A stretch of 9,739 nucleotides of DNA from Clostridia bacterium (GCA_017398245.1 JAFQGN010000362.1:1-9739), one strand, 5' to 3'. Shown: positions 1-6,482, counted from the first letter of the stretch. The notes: generated by a model not told the origin, from the sequence alone. Translations and numbers: made by a program.

Positions 1-6
1 ATCGTA

Positions 7-915
7 TTGGATCACCAGCTGCGGGAGAAAATGAGCCATGATGCGTCGTTATTCCCTATCAGCTATTTTCAGGATGAGTTGGCTTTGCTGCCGAATTGGG
101 CCGGGCCGCTGCACTGGCATCCGGAATTTGAGATCGCCTCTGCAGCGGCAGGCGTGCTGGATTATCAGGTTGGTCAGGAGCACATTATATTGGAAGCCGG
201 GGACAGCATTTTTGTGAGCGGAAACATGCTGCACAGTATACGGCAGATTTCCGGCGAGGCGCCCGACCCGATGCCGAACATCGTTTTCTTCGGTTCGCTG
301 ATCGCGGCGGAATCCAGCGCTGTGTATGCGCGGTATATCCAGCCGTTTCTGGATTGCCGCGAGCTGCCCTATGTGGTGTTCCGGAAGGATAAGGAGGAGC
401 ACGGGAAGGTCAATGCGCTGATACAGGACGTCTATCGCCTTCTGCGCGAACGGCCGCCATGCTATGAAATGGCGGTGCAGCGCGGCCTGAGCAGCATTTT
501 TGAGTATCTGAACGTACATTTTGACGATCTGCCCCGGACAAGGGCCGCGCGCGTGCAGCTGAATACGCAGGTGCGCGTGCAGAAGATGCTGGAGTTCATC
601 TACAGCCATTATGCGGAACCGGTCACGCTGGAGGACATTGCCGACGCGGCCAGCATCAGCCGAAGCGAAGCCGGGCGATGCTTCAAGGCATATATGGGCT
701 GCTCGCCGGTGGATGCGCTGATCCGGCACAGGCTGCAGACGGCGCACGGCATGCTGAGCGATGCGGCGCGGACGCTGCAGGAGATCAGCTACGACTGCGG
801 GTTCCATTCGGTGAACTACTTCAGCCGGCAGTTCCGCAAGCATTACGGCTATGCGCCAAGTTTTTTGCGCGGGGCGGGCAACGGCTCCGACCATGGCGAA
901 AGGAACACGATATGA
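7..915 (+). CDS. AraC-family transcriptional regulator (cupin sensor + AraC HTH), 5' end uncertain
   Basis: Cytoplasmic one-component regulator. An N-terminal cupin-type ligand pocket (about residues 35-80, with HWHPEFEI at 36-43) is followed by a C-terminal AraC/XylS DNA-binding domain (about 190-288). The first HTH is visible as VTLEDIADAASISRSEAGRC (206-225). The second is LQEISYDCGFHSVNYFSRQF (257-276), followed by the usual GYAPSFLR end. Length (about 290-300 aa) is normal for this family. The frame is open to the left edge of the window, so the true start may lie outside. Inside the window the choices are TTG at 7 and ATG at 31; the ATG has GGGAG only 3 nt upstream, which is poor spacing. 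The stop overlaps the start of the next gene (ATGA, 912-915), so the regulator very probably controls the adjacent MFS permease from a shared transcript. Ligand unknown; sugars or sugar derivatives are common for this architecture (family knowledge). Confidence 0.9.
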   Translation: MDHQLREKMSHDASLFPISYFQDELALLPNWAGPLHWHPEFEIASAAAGVLDYQVGQEHIILEAGDSIFVSGNMLHSIRQISGEAPDPMPNIVFFGSLIAAESSAVYARYIQPFLDCRELPYVVFRKDKEEHGKVNALIQDVYRLLRERPPCYEMAVQRGLSSIFEYLNVHFDDLPRTRAARVQLNTQVRVQKMLEFIYSHYAEPVTLEDIADAASISRSEAGRCFKAYMGCSPVDALIRHRLQTAHGMLSDAARTLQEISYDCGFHSVNYFSRQFRKHYGYAPSFLRGAGNGSDHGERNTI

Positions 916-2102
916 CCGCACATTCGAAATACCGTAAGACCCTTCTGGCCTGCTATCTGGGTTTTATTACGCAGGCGATCTCGGCGAATTTTGCGCCGCT
1001 TTTGTTTCTGACGTTCAAGAACACATATGGCATTCCGCTGGAGAAGATCGCGCTGATCCCGCTGGTGTTCTTCGCGACGCAGATTTTGGTCGATTTTGCT
1101 GCGACGAAATTTGCGGACAGGATCGGCTACCGGATCTGCGTGGTCGCATCGCAGGCGGTATCCGCCGCGAGGCTTGCGCTGCTGGCGATACTGCCGGGGC
1201 TGCTGCCCGATCCGTTTGTCGGAATCCTCATTGCCGTGGTTCTGTATGCAACGGGTGCGGGGCTGATCGAAGTGCTGGTCAGCCCGATCGTGGAAGCGTG
1301 TCCGTTTGAGAACAAGGACGGCATGATGAGCCTTCTGCATTCCTTCTACTGCTGGGGCTGCGTCGGCGTTGTGCTGGGCTCCACGCTGTTTTTTACGGTG
1401 TTTGGGCTGGAAAATTGGAAGATCCTTGCGCTGATCTGGGCGATCGTTCCGTTCTATAATACGTTCAACTTCATCCGCTGCCCGATCGAGCGGCTGGTGG
1501 AAGACGGAGAAGGCATGGGGATGGGGCGGCTTTTGCGCATGCCTCTGTTCTGGCTGATGGCGTTTTTGATGATGTGCGCCGGGGCTTCGGAAACATCGAT
1601 GTTCCAGTGGGCGTCGGCCTTCACGGAATCGGCGCTGGGCGTGACGAAGGCGGTGGGCGATCTGGCCGGCCCTTGCCTGTTCGCGGTGCTGATGGGCATT
1701 GCAAGGGTGTATTACGGCAAGATGAGCGAGAAGATGGATCTGACAAAGACGATGCTGTACAGCGGAATGCTGTGCCTGTTCTGCTATCTGCTGGCGTCCC
1801 TTTCCTCTGCGCCGGTGTTCGGACTGATCGGCTGCGCGCTGTGCGGCCTTTCCGTGGGCATTATGTGGCCGGGAACGCTGAGTATTTCCGCGCAGAAATG
1901 CCCAAAGGGCGGCACGGCGATGTTTGCGCTTCTGGCGCTGGCGGGGGATCTGGGCGCGTCGGTCGGGCCTTCTTCGGTGGGCAAGATCGCTAACTGGGCA
2001 AACGGGGGGCTGAAATCCGGCCTGCTCTTCAGCGCGGTCTTCCCGGCGCTGCTGATCGTTGGCCTTGTTTTTTTGAAAAAGAAGGTCCGGCATGCAAAAT
2101 GA
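912..2102 (+). CDS. MFS transporter, FucP-like general appearance
   Basis: Integral membrane permease of the major facilitator superfamily, 396 aa, with about 12 hydrophobic segments. The first spans residues 10-34 and the last about 370-388; the C-terminus is basic (KKKVRHAK). The cytoplasmic loop 2-3 carries a motif-A-like DFAATKFADRIGYR (61-74), and the pseudo-symmetric second-half loop reads ARVYYGKMSEKM (264-275). LLHSFYCWGCVGVV (141-154) and LSVGIMWPGTLS (313-324) resemble the fucose permease-like branch (COG0738 type), but the substrate cannot be read from this. The ATG at 912 is chosen because AAAGGAA at 899-905 gives about 7 nt spacing and because it makes an ATGA overlap with the AraC gene. 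A longer upstream reading (from 678) would run inside the AraC coding sequence in another frame and is rejected. It is probably an importer controlled by the upstream regulator. Confidence 0.9.
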   Translation: MTAHSKYRKTLLACYLGFITQAISANFAPLLFLTFKNTYGIPLEKIALIPLVFFATQILVDFAATKFADRIGYRICVVASQAVSAARLALLAILPGLLPDPFVGILIAVVLYATGAGLIEVLVSPIVEACPFENKDGMMSLLHSFYCWGCVGVVLGSTLFFTVFGLENWKILALIWAIVPFYNTFNFIRCPIERLVEDGEGMGMGRLLRMPLFWLMAFLMMCAGASETSMFQWASAFTESALGVTKAVGDLAGPCLFAVLMGIARVYYGKMSEKMDLTKTMLYSGMLCLFCYLLASLSSAPVFGLIGCALCGLSVGIMWPGTLSISAQKCPKGGTAMFALLALAGDLGASVGPSSVGKIANWANGGLKSGLLFSAVFPALLIVGLVFLKKKVRHAK

Positions 2103-2217
2103 CGCGGGCGCTTTTGAGGATGCGGGAAAAGCATGCCGGTACATCGGCGGGCCGGAAAGGTTTGCGGCAGTAGAGAGATTCTGATCGGTATGGTATTTTT
2201 CGGAAAAGTACATATAT

Positions 2218-2256
2218 AAAGGAAGCACGGAGGCATGATGCCGCCGTGCTTCCTTT
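2218..2256. terminator. Bidirectional intrinsic terminator between convergent genes
   Basis: AAAGGAAGCACGG (2218-2230) pairs perfectly with CCGTGCTTCCTTT (2244-2256). After one A/G mismatch the stem continues as GGC/GCC around an ATGAT loop. The hairpin lies between the MFS gene (+, ends 2102) and the AEC permease gene (-, ends 2349). Read on the minus strand it is followed by TTTATATATG, a fair U-rich tail; on the plus strand only by TTTACG, so it should work better for the AEC gene. The rest of 2103-2348 shows no gene. Confidence 0.85.
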
Positions 2257-2348
2257 ACGTGGGTTCATTCTGCAGCTGACTGCCCGTTTCGTTCGCGCGG
2301 ATTGCAGGGGATGTGCCTGGGGTGGCTGCGGGTTTATACGTGCCGACA

Positions 2349-3284
2349 TCAGATCCAGCTCATGTACAGCCATGTCATCAGCGGCATGGTCGCAAGGCTT
2401 GCCAGCGTTGTTGCAACGTTGAGCGCGCTTGCGTGTTCCGGCCGGTTGCGGTGCAGCTGCGCGAGCTGGGTGACGGTTGTCGCGCAGGGGGTGATCACGG
2501 CCATGAAGCTGATGTAGAGGATGGTTTTGCCGTCTGCGAGCATGTGTACCGCTCCGGACGCCTTGAGCAGAACGAGGATGAGAGCGGGTACGCAGATCAT
2601 TTTCAGGAAAGTGACGAGATAGACGCGCCGGTTGCCCAGCACCTCGCGCCATTTGATTTTCGCCAATAGCATGCCGAGCATGACCATGTTCAGCGGGCCG
2701 GTCGTATTGGAAAACTTATCGCACAGGATGAGGATGGGCGAGGGCAGGCGCACGCCCAGCAGAAGGAGCAAAAGGCCTGCGGCGATGGCGATCAGATTGA
2801 CGTTTGTGAGGATCTTTTTCCAGGAAACGCCCCTCTGCCCGCCGACAAGGGAATAGCCGTGCGTCCAGAGGAAGGCGAGCTGCACGCACATAAAGGCGCT
2901 GGCGTAGATGAGCCATTCGTCGCCAAGGACAGACATGACCAACGGGATGATCAGGTTTCCGGTATTTCCGTATGTGACGGACGCGCGCTCGATGGGGTCC
3001 AGCTTCAGGGATTTGCCGATTGCAGAGACGAGGACCAGCAGGAGCACATTGATCAGTATTGCCACGACCACTGCAAACAGAAAACCCTGCAGCACTTCAG
3101 GAGTAAATTCGATCTGGAACGATTTGATCATGACGCACGGGCCGATGATGTAGACATGCAGAAGAGACAGCACGCGGCTGTCTTCCGATTTGGCCAGCTT
3201 TACTTTGACGAGCAGATAGCCAAGGCCCATCATCATCATAAACAGTACGACGATCTGTTCAAGGAGCAAAAGTGTGATTGTCAT
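2349..3284 (-). CDS. Auxin efflux carrier (AEC) family permease
   Basis: A 311-aa integral membrane protein with about ten hydrophobic segments, the usual size for the bacterial AEC/Mem_trans family (malate, malonate or other small organic acid transport, and efflux of unknown substrates). Seen in sequence: N-terminal hydrophobic helix (5-27); YGNTGNLIIPLVMSVLG (105-121) with the conserved Asn/Gly/Pro in the middle of a helix; TGPLNMVMLGMLLA (195-208); PCATTVTQLA (266-275); and ALNVATTLASLATMPLMTWL at the C-terminus, all typical AEC signatures. The ATG at 3284 has GGAGGAG 8 nt upstream. A further in-frame ATG at 3335 (17 residues longer) coincides with the predicted transcription start and lacks a site, so it is rejected. 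The gene is monocistronic: the LuxR gene upstream has its own terminator and a promoter candidate lies between them. Substrate not determinable. Confidence 0.92.
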   Translation of the reverse strand: MTITLLLLEQIVVLFMMMMGLGYLLVKVKLAKSEDSRVLSLLHVYIIGPCVMIKSFQIEFTPEVLQGFLFAVVVAILINVLLLVLVSAIGKSLKLDPIERASVTYGNTGNLIIPLVMSVLGDEWLIYASAFMCVQLAFLWTHGYSLVGGQRGVSWKKILTNVNLIAIAAGLLLLLLGVRLPSPILILCDKFSNTTGPLNMVMLGMLLAKIKWREVLGNRRVYLVTFLKMICVPALILVLLKASGAVHMLADGKTILYISFMAVITPCATTVTQLAQLHRNRPEHASALNVATTLASLATMPLMTWLYMSWI

Positions 3285-3310
3285 TGCGCGTTCTCCTCCG
3301 GCCAGAGTTG

Positions 3311-3330
3311 GACAGGGCTGCACACCTGTC
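3311..3330. repeat. Inverted repeat at the predicted 5' end of the AEC mRNA
   Basis: GACAGG (3311-3316) and CCTGTC (3325-3330) are a perfect 6-bp inverted repeat with an 8-nt spacer, starting at the predicted transcription start of the AEC permease gene. It could be an operator for an unidentified repressor, or an mRNA 5' hairpin that stabilises the transcript. The arms are short, so chance is possible. Confidence 0.4.
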
Positions 3331-3337
3331 TGCATCT

Positions 3338-3368
3338 ATTATATAATGGATGCGGTATATGCTGTAAA
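3338..3368 (-). promoter_or_regulatory. Candidate sigma-A promoter of the AEC permease gene
   Basis: On the minus strand, TTTACA (3368-3363) is followed after 19 nt by a perfect TATAAT (3343-3338). The predicted start is near 3331, giving a 5' untranslated region of roughly 45 nt before the ATG at 3284. The spacer is 1-2 nt longer than ideal. The -10 lies in the palindrome ATTATATAAT, so a TATAAT is also present on the plus strand (3342-3347), but it has no -35 and no gene to serve. Confidence 0.6.
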
Positions 3369-3455
3369 GAGGGAATGCCCACACCTTTTTGTAACGGTTT
3401 TGTTCCGGCAGTGCGGTTGCGCCGCTGATTTTGCGCGCGTGCTGCACGGGAATAG

Positions 3456-3491
3456 AAAAACAGACCGAACGCATGGCGCCGGTCTGTTTTT
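3456..3491 (-). terminator. Intrinsic terminator of the LuxR-type regulator gene
   Basis: AAAAACAGACC (3456-3466) and GGTCTGTTTTT (3481-3491) are perfect 11-bp arms. The 14-nt spacer can add a CGC/GCG stem (3470-3472 with 3476-3478). On the minus strand the hairpin begins one base after the TAA stop (3495-3493) of the regulator gene and ends in TTTTTCTATT, a classical U-tract. It separates the regulator from the AEC permease gene downstream. Confidence 0.9.
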
Positions 3492-3492
3492 G

Positions 3493-4596
3493 TTATGTCG
3501 GTTCGTCTTCTTTCAGCATGGAGGCGATAAGGACGAGCTGCTTTCTGGAGGAGACGCCGAGTTTGCCATAGATGTTTTTGTTGTGGTACTTCAGCGTGTT
3601 TTCCTTGATGTTCAGTTCGGCCATGATCTCCTTTGTGGACCGGCCTTCCAGATAGAAATGGTAAATGAGCTTTTCCGTCGGCGTGAGATTTGCGCGCTGC
3701 GCGGCGAAATAGGAGCACTGCTCTTCGAGAGACCTCTCGGCGGGCGCATGGACAACAGGCGCGGCTTCGGCCGGTTCGGGCAAAGGCTCGGCTTGCGCGG
3801 GAGGGGAGAGGGGTTCCTGCTTCTGCGAAGGGGCTGTGTCGGGCTCGTCTTCTTTGCTCTGCAGCAGCAGGCACAAAAGCAAAATGAACATTTCGCTGAT
3901 GATGTACGAAACGGAGAGGAGCTCGAAATCGATCCGCACGAGCTGCTCCAGCAGCCACACGCCGATATTCACGAACACGGCAGCGCTCATGAAGACGGCG
4001 TGCATGGCGGAATCGATATTCCTGTTTGCGCAGGCATGGAAGAGCACGCCTGCGGTGGCCAGAAAATAGGCCAGAAGATAGAACAGATACACGCAGTGCC
4101 ACGGGCCGTATACCTTTTCCAGCACCGCCGTTCCATTGATGATGGCCAGAGAAACGTCCTTATAATATATGTCCAGAACGCCGGGGCTTGCGGCGATCAG
4201 GAAAACGAGAGTGCTGACGCCGAGCAGCGCCCCGGGCAGGGATCTGCGGTATTTCAGTTTGCAGGTGTTCAGGATGATCATCAGCATGGACAGAGGCAGA
4301 AACACCGAGCCCAGATAGGACAGCCGGTTTGCCCACAGCGCGCACTGCAGCGTTTTGGACAGGGAAAGCGCGAGATAGCCTGTGTTGACGACGAACACCG
4401 AGCAGAACAGAAGGACGAACCACGGTTCCATCTTGCGGATGAGGAACCGGTAGCTGACGACCGCCGCCAGCGAAAGCACGGCGGTTGCGGCGTAGATCAT
4501 CGATACGCTGGCCGCTTTGCTGCCGATACCGCCAAAGCAGGCCAGCGCGGCGCACAGCGCTGCGAAAAGGAGAAAGCCTCCTAAAGCTTTTTTCAC
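3493..4596 (-). CDS. Membrane-anchored LuxR-type transcriptional regulator with N-terminal 7TM-like sensor region
   Basis: A 367-aa protein in three parts. Residues 5-245 contain about seven to eight hydrophobic helices, with features like the 7TM region found in front of some sensor kinases (for example ANRLSYLGSVFLPLSMLMII at 89-108 and GPWHCVYLFYLLAYFLATAG at 164-183). Residues about 246-292 are a charged, Pro/Ala/Glu-rich linker. Residues 303-359 are a GerE/LuxR helix-turn-helix (LTPTEKLIYHFYLEGRSTKE, then IKENTLKYHNKNIYGKLGVS). There is no receiver or kinase domain, so the DNA-binding domain appears to stay tethered to the membrane and to be controlled directly by the membrane segment (inference). 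The start is GTG at 4596, with GAGG 7 nt upstream. It is divergent from the exported-protein operon at 4978, making that operon its obvious candidate target. The signal sensed is unknown. Confidence 0.9.
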   Translation of the reverse strand: MKKALGGFLLFAALCAALACFGGIGSKAASVSMIYAATAVLSLAAVVSYRFLIRKMEPWFVLLFCSVFVVNTGYLALSLSKTLQCALWANRLSYLGSVFLPLSMLMIILNTCKLKYRRSLPGALLGVSTLVFLIAASPGVLDIYYKDVSLAIINGTAVLEKVYGPWHCVYLFYLLAYFLATAGVLFHACANRNIDSAMHAVFMSAAVFVNIGVWLLEQLVRIDFELLSVSYIISEMFILLLCLLLQSKEDEPDTAPSQKQEPLSPPAQAEPLPEPAEAAPVVHAPAERSLEEQCSYFAAQRANLTPTEKLIYHFYLEGRSTKEIMAELNIKENTLKYHNKNIYGKLGVSSRKQLVLIASMLKEDEPT

Positions 4597-4636
4597 GTGA
4601 AGACCTCATTTATTGTGAGTTTTTGCGGCGGCCCAC

Positions 4637-4683
4637 CCTTTTTCCTACACTTTTTGGCAAAAAAAGCCTTTTCCCACACTTTT
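4637..4683. repeat. Duplicated box (CCTTTTTCCTACACTTTT / CCTTTTCCCACACTTTT) around an A-tract
   Basis: Two near-identical direct copies lie at 4637-4655 and 4667-4683; their ACAC cores are 29 nt apart, close to three helical turns. Minus-strand reading: AAAAGTGTRGGAAAARGG. The spacer contains a run of seven A flanked by GGC and GCC (4656-4668), suggesting bent DNA. The pair sits about 60 and 90 bp upstream of the predicted + strand transcription start, a position suited to an activator, and also upstream of the LuxR gene on the other strand. It is a candidate binding site for the adjacent LuxR-type protein (inference). Confidence 0.6.
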
Positions 4684-4699
4684 ACAGGCCTACAGGGTG

Positions 4700-4728
4700 G
4701 GGACAGCCGCGATGGAATGCTTTATACT
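4700..4728 (+). promoter_or_regulatory. Candidate promoter of the exported-protein operon
   Basis: A weak -35 (GGGACA, 4700-4705, four of six consensus bases) is followed after 17 nt by TATACT (4723-4728). A second overlapping TATACT is at 4728-4733. The predicted start near 4735 implies a leader of about 240 nt before the ATG at 4978. A poor -35 fits a promoter that needs an activator. TACAGG is repeated at 4683-4688 and 4691-4696, just upstream. Confidence 0.5.
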
Positions 4729-4815
4729 ATACTGTGTTATATTGGATAAATATATCACACGGGGAGGAATACTTCAACGAACTTCCAATAAAGAATTGTG
4801 TACGGGGCGCAGGAA

Positions 4816-4823
4816 AAAGGAGG
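4816..4823 (+). promoter_or_regulatory. Orphan consensus ribosome-binding-like sequence in the leader
   Basis: AAAGGAGG is a near-perfect anti-16S sequence, but no ATG, GTG or TTG lies at usable distance. The codon at 7-8 nt spacing is ATC (4832), which would open a 20-residue reading frame ending at TAA 4892-4894; the nearest TTG (4839) is 15 nt away. It may be a leader peptide with a non-standard start, a ribosome standby site, or chance. Confidence 0.3.
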
Positions 4824-4843
4824 AAAAGACGATCGGCCTTGCT

Positions 4844-4948
4844 CTGCGCAGGCTTTTGGACTGCGGGGCCGTGTGCCTGCGTAGGGGTATGTAATGCAAG
4901 GAAGGCGCAGGCGCGATCGGAGCTTCCCTGCGCTGCGGTTTTCGCAGC
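4844..4948 (+). promoter_or_regulatory. Structured 5' leader with competing hairpins upstream of the exported-protein operon
   Basis: Three inverted repeats follow one another: CTGCGCAGGC (4844-4853) with GCCTGCGTAG (4875-4884), one G-U pair; GCGCAGG (4905-4911) with CCTGCGC (4927-4933); and GCTGCG (4932-4937) with CGCAGC (4943-4948), loop GTTTT. The arms share the words CGCAGG/CCTGCG, so alternative pairings exist: 4875-4881 with 4906-4912, and 4846-4852 with 4927-4933. The second and third hairpins overlap at 4932-4933. The last hairpin ends 14 nt before GGAGGG (4963-4968), the ribosome binding site of the first gene. It matches no riboswitch class I recognise. No U-tract follows, so any control would be translational or through RNA stability. 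Confidence 0.4.
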
Positions 4949-4977
4949 AAAAATAGGATACTGGAGGGTGTTGCAAC

Positions 4978-5985
4978 ATGAAAAGAAGGATTTGTGCGGT
5001 TTTGTTCTTGGCAATGCTGATGGCGGCGCTTTGGTCAGCATCGGCAGAGGAAAAATACTGCTGGGCCTTGGAGCAGAACGGCGCGCACGATTATGAGCAG
5101 ACGGACGCTGGCTATGCGACCTGCACGCAGGACGGGTTTTACGTCATCGAATGCAGGCAGTGCGGGCATTATGTGCGCCAGACGGTCATGCCGGCGACCG
5201 GACACGATTGGGTGGTCACCCACCGCGAGGAGCCCGGCGAGAGCAGCTGCGGGATCGTGATACAGGCGTGCAACTGGTGCAGCGAGAGCAAGTCGCAGAA
5301 GATCTATCCCGAAGGCACGCTCAAGCGCGGGGACAAGGATTCGGACGGCATCAAGGAGCTGCAGCTCATGCTGATCGACTGCGGCTACCTGAACGATAAA
5401 ATGGACGGCGCGTTCGGTAAGAATACGGAAGCAGCCGTGAAGGCGTTCCAGAAGGCGGCCGGGTTGAATGCCGACGGCATCGCATGGCCGCAGACGATGC
5501 AGGCCCTCGAAGACGAGTGGAACCGGCGCCAGAATTACTATCCTTCGGACCCGAACGTGGCTGTCTCCACTCCGAAGGCTGATGTTGTGTATGCGCCGTT
5601 CTGCTATTCGTGGGAAGATGAAAACGGCACGATGGTGACCCAGCAGTGCGAGCGGCACGCCCATATGTGGGAAGCCACGCTGGATTTGCTCGCAGATCCG
5701 TATGCCGATTCTGCATTGTACTCCTATTCCGAATGGCAGGCGGAGGTCATCAGCCTGTATAACGAGTGGATCGCGCTTACGGAGGGCGAGGCGCGCGAAC
5801 GCGTGGAAAACAGCAAGGCGCTGTGCATCTCTTTGATGAACGCGCAGCTTTCCGCCATGCAGGAGACCTATGTGCAGACCGGAACGCAGATCGACTCCAA
5901 TGATGTGTATTACGGCGCGGATCTTTGGATGCGCACGCACTGCATGTGGCTCTGCCAGATGCTCAGCATGCTGAGGGCAGAATGA
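4978..5985 (+). CDS. Exported protein with CxxC zinc-ribbon-like segment and peptidoglycan-binding domain
   Basis: A 335-aa secreted protein. Signal peptide: KRR, then a hydrophobic core, with likely cleavage after ASA (residue 23). Residues 45-105 hold CxxC pairs at C59/C62 (CRQC) and C98/C101 (CNWC), plus C49 and C91, and an ATGHDW motif (73-78). This CxxC/ATGH pattern occurs in surface proteins of Clostridia and looks like a small metal- or disulfide-stabilised module. Residues about 115-177 form a PG_binding_1-type domain (LKRGDKDSDGIKELQLMLID, GYLNDKMDGAFGKNTEAAVK, then AFQKAAGLNADG), expected to bind cell-wall peptidoglycan. The C-terminal 150 residues are helical, rich in Trp/Tyr/Cys, and match nothing I can name; a loose resemblance to LprI-like domains is not firm. 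ATG at 4978 has GGAGGG 9 nt upstream. First gene of a three-gene exported operon; its stop overlaps the next start. Confidence 0.88.
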   Translation: MKRRICAVLFLAMLMAALWSASAEEKYCWALEQNGAHDYEQTDAGYATCTQDGFYVIECRQCGHYVRQTVMPATGHDWVVTHREEPGESSCGIVIQACNWCSESKSQKIYPEGTLKRGDKDSDGIKELQLMLIDCGYLNDKMDGAFGKNTEAAVKAFQKAAGLNADGIAWPQTMQALEDEWNRRQNYYPSDPNVAVSTPKADVVYAPFCYSWEDENGTMVTQQCERHAHMWEATLDLLADPYADSALYSYSEWQAEVISLYNEWIALTEGEARERVENSKALCISLMNAQLSAMQETYVQTGTQIDSNDVYYGADLWMRTHCMWLCQMLSMLRAE

Positions 5986-6464
5986 TGAAGTACAGAATAC
6001 TTGGGCTTTTTGCGCTGCTTGCCCTCTTGCTTTGCCTGTGCTCCTGCACAAGGCCGATCAAGACGGATGCGCCGATGTGCCGCTTCTCCTTTTCGCATAC
6101 GGGCATGCACACCGGGCTGATCTACACCCTTGCCGCGTCCGAAACGGATGCCGGATGGCAGGCGGAACTTTCTCTTTTGGCCGGCGAGCGCGAGCATGTT
6201 CTGGAAATGACGCAGGAGGAAGCGCAGGCGCTGGCGAATATTGTACAAAAGCATGCGCTGAACCGCTGGAACGGCTTTGACAAAGTCGACCGCCGCGCAC
6301 TGGACGGGACCGGCTTCGAACTGGTCATCGATTACGAAGACGGCCAGCATCTGTACGCCTCCGGCAGCAACGCTTTCCCCAAGGGCTATCGGGAGGCACA
6401 TGAAGAGATTCGCAGCTTTTTTGCGGAACTGATGGAACGAAACGGACTGGAAGTTCCGTTTTAA
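5985..6464 (+). CDS. Small lipoprotein of unknown function
   Basis: A 159-aa protein with a lipoprotein signal peptide: MKYR, a leucine-rich core and lipobox L-C-S-C, giving lipidated Cys21 at the outer face of the cytoplasmic membrane. The mature part (about 139 aa) has no domain I can name with confidence. Visible features are two likely beta strands with an intervening helix (MTQEEAQALANIVQKHALN, 75-93), then FELVIDYEDGQHLYASGSNA (111-130) leading into FPKGY and a C-terminal helix (EAHEEIRSFFAELMER). Two tandem ATGs exist (5982 and 5985); the second is preferred since GAGGG (5973-5977) lies 7 nt upstream. Either overlaps the TGA of the upstream gene, indicating translational coupling. The next gene starts 18 nt downstream. 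Role in the surface operon unknown; assembly or anchoring of the large LRR protein is one possibility (inference). Confidence 0.85.
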   Translation: MKYRILGLFALLALLLCLCSCTRPIKTDAPMCRFSFSHTGMHTGLIYTLAASETDAGWQAELSLLAGEREHVLEMTQEEAQALANIVQKHALNRWNGFDKVDRRALDGTGFELVIDYEDGQHLYASGSNAFPKGYREAHEEIRSFFAELMERNGLEVPF

Positions 6465-6482
6465 CAGAAAGGAGCAAAGAAA

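Noticed and set aside
678..911. N-terminal extension of the MFS protein
   Set aside because: The extra 78 residues are an out-of-frame reading of the AraC gene; the ATG at 912 has a ribosome binding site and begins a normal MFS N-terminus.
849..2228. Minus-strand open frame of 459 codons opposite the MFS gene
   Set aside because: Arg/His/Gln-rich mirror of a membrane protein gene, in codon register; no ribosome binding site or domain.
3274..4584. Plus-strand open frame of 436 codons opposite the LuxR-type gene
   Set aside because: In codon register with a well supported gene (LuxR HTH, terminator, ribosome binding site); the translation is low in recognisable features.
4592..4601. Palindrome TTCACGTGAA at the LuxR start codon
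   Set aside because: Ten bases spanning the GTG start, single copy and no second instance in the window; likely chance.
4697..4894. Possible 60-65 aa small protein in the leader region
   Set aside because: Its start codons lie within the predicted promoter and have no ribosome binding site; only the segment after 4832 is kept as a low-confidence leader-peptide possibility.
4932..4948. GCTGCG-GTTTT-CGCAGC hairpin as an intrinsic terminator
   Set aside because: It is followed by AAAAATAGG rather than a T run and sits immediately upstream of the operon's ribosome binding site, so it is treated as part of the leader structure.
4485..5096. Plus-strand open frame running from inside the LuxR gene through the intergenic region into the PG-binding gene
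   Set aside because: No promoter/start combination; overlaps real genes on both ends in other frames.
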